A stretch of 8,687 nucleotides of DNA from positions 2,022 through 10,708 of the forward strand of contig PMEV01000131.1 in assembly GCA_003154855.1 (NCBI GenBank). Reading direction: 5' to 3'. The notes under the pieces are model-generated. The model was given only the letters and a program-made list of their open reading frames with translations. It ran no database searches and was not told where the DNA came from. Positions 6,078 through 8,687 of the stretch are shown in pieces; positions within the stretch are counted from its first letter, which is position 1, and every line of letters starts with the position of its first letter. The DNA is from Bryobacterales bacterium. Lineage in GTDB: Bacteria; Acidobacteriota; Terriglobia; Bryobacterales; Bryobacteraceae. The position numbers were made by a program, and so were the translations under genes.

Positions 6078-7327
6078 AGCTGCTCTTCTGGGCCTCGCTG
6101 GGCGTCATCCTGTATTCCTACCTCTTCTACGCGATGCTTTTGCTGGCGATTTCCAGCCTCTGGCAAGTGTTGCGCGATCTGAAGTTTGGGCTCACCCGCA
6201 TGAACCGCCGCCGCCAGCGCGTGAGCGAGACTCCGCTAGTGTCGTTCGTCTTCTCGGCGCACAACGAGGAGGCGATCGTCGCCGACAAGCTGTGCAATTG
6301 CCGGGAATTGGAGTACCCCTGGGAGCGGCTGGAGATTCTCGTGGGCTGCGATGGCTGCCTCGACCGCACCGCCGAAATCGTCCGCGCCGCGCTCCTGCCC
6401 AACCTGCGGCTCTTCGAATACCACCAGCGCTCCGGCAAGCCGGCCATACTCAATCGCCTCGTCTCGGAGGCACGCGGAGAGATCGTGGTCTTCTCGGATG
6501 CCAACACCATGTTCGCCCCCGGCGCACTGCGCGCCCTGGTGCGCCACTTCGCGGGCTCCAGCATTGGCTGCGTTTGCGGGGAACTGCGTCTCTCCGCCCG
6601 CCAAGGCGTTCCGCAAACCGAGAGCGCCTACTGGCGCTACGAGACGTTCCTGAAGTTTCTGGAGAGCCGCCTCAACATGATGGTGGGCGCGAATGGCGGC
6701 ATCTTCGCCATCCGCCGCGAATTGTTCGTCCCCTTGCCCGACGGCGCCATCATCGACGATTTCCTCATCTCCATGCGCATTCGCGCCGGGGGGCACCGCG
6801 TCATTTACGACCCGGAAGCTACCGCCGACGAGGGGACCTCCTCGATTGCGCAGGAGTTCCGCCGCCGTGTGCGTATCGGCGCCGGCAACCTGGACGCCTT
6901 GAAGTACACCTGGCGGCTCCTGAGTCCCACGGCTGGCTTGGTTTCGCTGGCCTACTGGTCGCACAAGATTTGCCGCTGGCTGGTCCCCTTCGCCGTGCTG
7001 GGGGAGTTCGTCGCGGCCATGGCCCTGGCCAGGGAGCGACTCTATGCGGCGATCGCCGTCGCCAACGCTGTGCTCTTCCTGATGGCCTGGACCGGATACC
7101 GCCTGGAGCGCCGCGGCGTGCATTCGCGGGTTTTAAGCGTCCCGTACTACTTCGTTTCCCTCAACCTGGCTTTGCTGTTGGGTTTCGTCTCCTACTTCTT
7201 CGGCCGCCAGACAGGGGTGTGGAATCCCACCAGCCGCGATTTGGCCGTTGCGGCCGGCGAAGCAGAGAAGTGCAGCCCGGACGCCGGCCCTCCCTCCCAA
7301 CTCGCCGGCCCTCCCCCTCGGGACTGA
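6074..7327 (+). CDS. Membrane-anchored family 2 glycosyltransferase
   Basis: 417-residue GT-A fold inverting glycosyltransferase, resembling bacterial cellulose-synthase-like (CESA-like) enzymes. One N-terminal helix (residues about 1-30) precedes the cytoplasmic catalytic domain. Nucleotide-sugar binding motifs are SFVFSAHNEE, GCDGCLDRT (D93, D97) and the metal-binding DAN (D142-N144). GANGGIFAIRRELF comes next, then the catalytic-base region DD (228-229), and QEFRRRVRIGAGN (from Q260) stands in the position of the QxxRW motif. Three C-terminal helices follow. This layout is typical of enzymes that elongate polysaccharides at the inner membrane from nucleotide sugars, but non-processive relatives exist. 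The start at 6074 gives the usual 'MKLLFW' hydrophobic beginning; ATG 6011 would add 21 basic and Cys-containing residues. The Pro/Ala-rich tail carries a 21-nt near-repeat. The sugar is unknown; its place beside the flippase suggests surface glycan synthesis. Confidence 0.9.
   Translation: MKLLFWASLGVILYSYLFYAMLLLAISSLWQVLRDLKFGLTRMNRRRQRVSETPLVSFVFSAHNEEAIVADKLCNCRELEYPWERLEILVGCDGCLDRTAEIVRAALLPNLRLFEYHQRSGKPAILNRLVSEARGEIVVFSDANTMFAPGALRALVRHFAGSSIGCVCGELRLSARQGVPQTESAYWRYETFLKFLESRLNMMVGANGGIFAIRRELFVPLPDGAIIDDFLISMRIRAGGHRVIYDPEATADEGTSSIAQEFRRRVRIGAGNLDALKYTWRLLSPTAGLVSLAYWSHKICRWLVPFAVLGEFVAAMALARERLYAAIAVANAVLFLMAWTGYRLERRGVHSRVLSVPYYFVSLNLALLLGFVSYFFGRQTGVWNPTSRDLAVAAGEAEKCSPDAGPPSQLAGPPPRD
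7282..7314 (+). repeat. Short direct repeat, 21-nt period, in the GT2 3' end
   Basis: The 12-mer CGCCGGCCCTCC occurs at 7282-7293 and 7303-7314, a period of 21 nt or seven codons. It gives two AGPP units in the low-complexity C-terminal tail of the glycosyltransferase, after the last membrane helix. The in-frame period suggests a small tandem duplication of coding DNA rather than a regulatory element. Confidence 0.5.
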
Positions 7328-7329
7328 TC

Positions 7330-7335
7330 TAAAGT
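7330..7335 (+). promoter_or_regulatory. Weak -10-like box before the Hpt gene
   Basis: TAAAGT fits the TANNNT pattern and 4 of 6 consensus bases, in an AT-richer patch directly after the GT2 stop. If real, it would give a leader of about 29 nt before the Hpt ATG at 7371. No -35 partner and no strong Shine-Dalgarno are seen. Read-through from the GT2 gene, whose stop is only 43 nt from that ATG, is equally plausible. Confidence 0.2.
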
Positions 7336-7370
7336 TTTCCGGCGGCAGGCCGATCTGTGTGTTTACCGTG

Positions 7371-7736
7371 ATGCCGCCCAACAACCCGCCCACGCTTGAT
7401 CGCGAAGCCCTGCTCGACCGCGTCGGAGGCGATGTCGAGTTCCTGCAGGAAATCGCCGGCCTGTTCCTGGAAGACTGCCCCAAGTTGTTGACAGCCATCC
7501 AGACCGCCGTCTCCGATGGGGATGCCCGCAAGCTGGAGTACGCTGCCCACACCTTGAAAGGGTCCATAGCCAACTTCGGCGCCGACGCCGCCCGCGAGGC
7601 GGCCTTCCGGCTGGAGGCCATGGGTCGCGCCGGCGACTTGAAACCCGCTTCCGACGCCTACCTCACCCTGGAGCAGGAGGTCCAGCGCTTCACGCTGGAA
7701 CTCTGCGCGCTGAGCGACGAACTTGGCCGCGGCTAG
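7371..7736 (+). CDS. Single-domain histidine phosphotransfer (Hpt) protein
   Basis: 121-residue cytoplasmic protein made almost entirely of one Hpt domain. AAHTLKGSIANFG (from residue 58) is the signature; His60 is the predicted phosphorylated histidine, and Lys63 and Gly64 are the usual partners. The segment before it (FLEDCPKLLTAIQTAVSDGD) and after it (AREAAFRLEAMGRAGDL) form the flanking helices of the four-helix bundle. Hpt proteins relay phosphate between response-regulator receiver domains in multistep phosphorelays. There is no kinase, receiver or membrane segment here and no partner gene in the window. The start at 7371 leaves a short Pro-rich lead before the domain; longer in-frame versions would translate the spacer after the GT2 stop and part of the GT2 tail. 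Whether it controls the adjacent glycan genes is only a guess. Confidence 0.85.
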   Translation: MPPNNPPTLDREALLDRVGGDVEFLQEIAGLFLEDCPKLLTAIQTAVSDGDARKLEYAAHTLKGSIANFGADAAREAAFRLEAMGRAGDLKPASDAYLTLEQEVQRFTLELCALSDELGRG

Positions 7737-7742
7737 CGCGGC
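7726..7742 (+). terminator. GC hairpin over the Hpt stop codon
   Basis: A perfect 6-bp inverted repeat, GCCGCG (7726-7731) and CGCGGC (7737-7742), encloses the 5-nt loop GCTAG that contains the TAG stop of the Hpt gene. Only two T residues follow, so it is not a full intrinsic terminator. It could still act as a weak terminator or protect the mRNA end. Chance formation in GC-rich DNA is possible. Confidence 0.3.
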
Positions 7743-7785
7743 TTCCCCATCCGCCCTTTGACGCCCCGGCTTGCCAGGTCCGGTC

Positions 7786-7794
7786 TGGTATAGT
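7786..7794 (+). promoter_or_regulatory. Extended -10 promoter of mqnD
   Basis: TGGTATAGT contains TG, one base and TATAGT (5 of 6 consensus), a good extended -10 box in an otherwise GC-rich spacer. TTGCCA at 7771-7776 resembles a -35, but its 12-nt spacing is too short for this box; it would sit 17 nt from a poorer TATTAG (7794-7799). Transcription would start near 7801, leaving a leader of about 9 nt before the ATG at 7810, too short for a normal Shine-Dalgarno. mqnD therefore seems to have its own promoter. Confidence 0.5.
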
Positions 7795-7809
7795 ATTAGT
7801 TCTTCCCGT

Positions 7810-8655
7810 ATGATGTCCTCGTCTCCAATCGAGATCGTCTGTGCCCACAGTCCCGACTCCGACGACGCGTACATGTTCTACGCCCTGGCCACCCGGAAGA
7901 TTCGCTCCCGCCTGGTTTCCTTCCGCCACGTGCTCGAAGAAATCGAGAGCCTGAACCGCAAGGCACGCGAGGGCTGCTACGCCCTCACCGCAATTTCCTA
8001 TCACGCCTATCCTTATGTCGCCGACCGCTACGTCCTGATGGCCAGCGGCTCCAGCGTGGGCGACGGCTATGGTCCGGTGCTGCTGGCCAATCATCCGATG
8101 GCCCTCGCCGAGATCAAGGGCAAGAGGATCGCCGTGCCCGGCGCCCTCACCACCGCCTGCCTGGCTCTCCGCATCGTCGAGCCGGATTTTGAACCCGTCG
8201 TGGTCCCCTTCGACAAGATCCTGGACGCGCTGGCCGAGCACTCCGTCGAGCTCGGTCTGGTGATTCACGAGGGGCAGATGACCTTCTCCCGAAGCGGCTT
8301 TCACAAGGTGCTGGATCTGGGTGCCTGGTGGAAGTCCGAGTTCGACCTGCCGCTGCCGCTGGGGGCCAACGTCTTGCTGCGCTCGCTGTCCCGCGAGGTC
8401 CGCGACGAATGCTGCCGGCTGGTGCGCGAGAGCATCCAGTACGCTTTGGACAACCACGAGGAAGCGCTCAATTACGCGCTCCAGTTCGCGCGTGACATGG
8501 ATGCCCGTCTGGCCGAGAAGTTCATCGGCATGTACGTGAACCATTACACCGTGGATTGCGGCGAGATCGTTCCCCAGGCGGTGCAGCGGTTGTTCGATCT
8601 GGGCTTCGCCCGCGGCATCATCCCGCACCAGGTGACCGCCGAATTCGTCCGCTGA
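7810..8655 (+). CDS. mqnD: 1,4-dihydroxy-6-naphthoate synthase (futalosine pathway)
   Basis: 281-residue cytoplasmic enzyme of the MqnA/MqnD family, with a periplasmic-binding-protein-like two-lobe fold. MqnD converts cyclic dehypoxanthinylfutalosine to 1,4-dihydroxy-6-naphthoate, the naphthoquinone precursor of menaquinone. Diagnostic stretches are HSPDSDDAYMFYAL near the N-terminus (from residue 13), a Leu/Asn-rich EEIESLNRKA, the GSSVGDGYGP ligand loop (80-89), IAVPGALTTACLAL, LVIHEGQ with His153, and MYVNHYTVD (241-249). His153 matches the histidine proposed as catalytic in the Thermus enzyme. SPDxDDA with GDGYGP separates MqnD from its paralogue MqnA. Length is normal. ATG 7810 is directly followed by a second ATG at 7813; a TTG at 7771 would lie upstream of the predicted promoter and is rejected. 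No other menaquinone gene is in the window, so the pathway is probably scattered in this genome. Function is confident. Confidence 0.92.
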   Translation: MMSSSPIEIVCAHSPDSDDAYMFYALATRKIRSRLVSFRHVLEEIESLNRKAREGCYALTAISYHAYPYVADRYVLMASGSSVGDGYGPVLLANHPMALAEIKGKRIAVPGALTTACLALRIVEPDFEPVVVPFDKILDALAEHSVELGLVIHEGQMTFSRSGFHKVLDLGAWWKSEFDLPLPLGANVLLRSLSREVRDECCRLVRESIQYALDNHEEALNYALQFARDMDARLAEKFIGMYVNHYTVDCGEIVPQAVQRLFDLGFARGIIPHQVTAEFVR

Positions 8656-8675
8656 ACGGCCCTGTCGTGGGGTCG

Positions 8676-8687
8676 GCCCTTTCGGGC
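8676..8687 (+). terminator. Possible truncated hairpin after mqnD
   Basis: GCCC, the loop TTTC, then GGGC form a short stem 20 nt past the mqnD stop. The window ends at the last stem base, so any longer stem (the left side continues leftward with CG) or a following T-run cannot be seen. Its position suits a terminator, but support is weak. Confidence 0.25.

Noticed and set aside
7248..7370. N-terminal extension of the Hpt protein overlapping the GT2 gene.
   Set aside because: The extra 41 residues are the GT2 tail and spacer read in another frame, Pro/Ala-rich, and outside the Hpt domain.
1..8687. Search for CRISPR arrays, tRNA or rRNA genes, insertion-sequence ends, riboswitches and defence systems.
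   Set aside because: No regularly spaced repeats, tRNA-like folds, transposase, long terminal inverted repeats or defence domains were seen; nearly all the window is explained by six genes.

Overview
The window is a GC-rich, tightly packed bacterial segment with six convincing protein genes and no RNA genes, mobile elements, CRISPR arrays or long gaps. High GC, many genes without a clear Shine-Dalgarno sequence, TANNNT-type -10 boxes close to start codons, and a menaquinone gene of the futalosine pathway suggest a free-living Gram-negative-type organism, perhaps an acidobacterium. That placement is inference and low confidence; other high-GC phyla using the futalosine route are not excluded.

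Layout. At 120-980 (+) lies an FkbM-like SAM-dependent methyltransferase. It converges, with stop codons only 4 bases apart, on a GT39/GT-C-type membrane glycosyltransferase read leftward (2442-985, or from 2478). Divergent from that gene starts a rightward block: an AsnB-type glutamine amidotransferase (2505-4400), a Wzx-like polysaccharide flippase (4407-5954) and a membrane-anchored GT2 glycosyltransferase (6074-7327). After short gaps come a single-domain Hpt phosphotransfer protein (7371-7736) and MqnD, the last committed enzyme of the futalosine menaquinone pathway (7810-8655).

The first five genes read as part of a cell-surface glycan (exopolysaccharide, capsule or O-antigen-like) locus. 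GT2 and the GT39-type enzyme would add sugars at the membrane, the methyltransferase and amidotransferase could decorate the glycan or its precursors, and the flippase would move lipid-linked units across the inner membrane. No polymerase, initiating phosphoglycosyltransferase or export machinery is visible here; the locus probably continues to the left. Hpt and mqnD look like housekeeping or signalling genes at the locus boundary.

I found no convincing new multi-gene system. The most distinctive signals are regulatory: the two divergent genes at 2440-2507 have the same TACACT hexamer exactly 6 nt before an ATG on each strand, a mirrored leaderless arrangement. The GT2 gene also appears to have its own extended -10 box and an 18-codon upstream reading frame ending in an ATGA overlap with its start.
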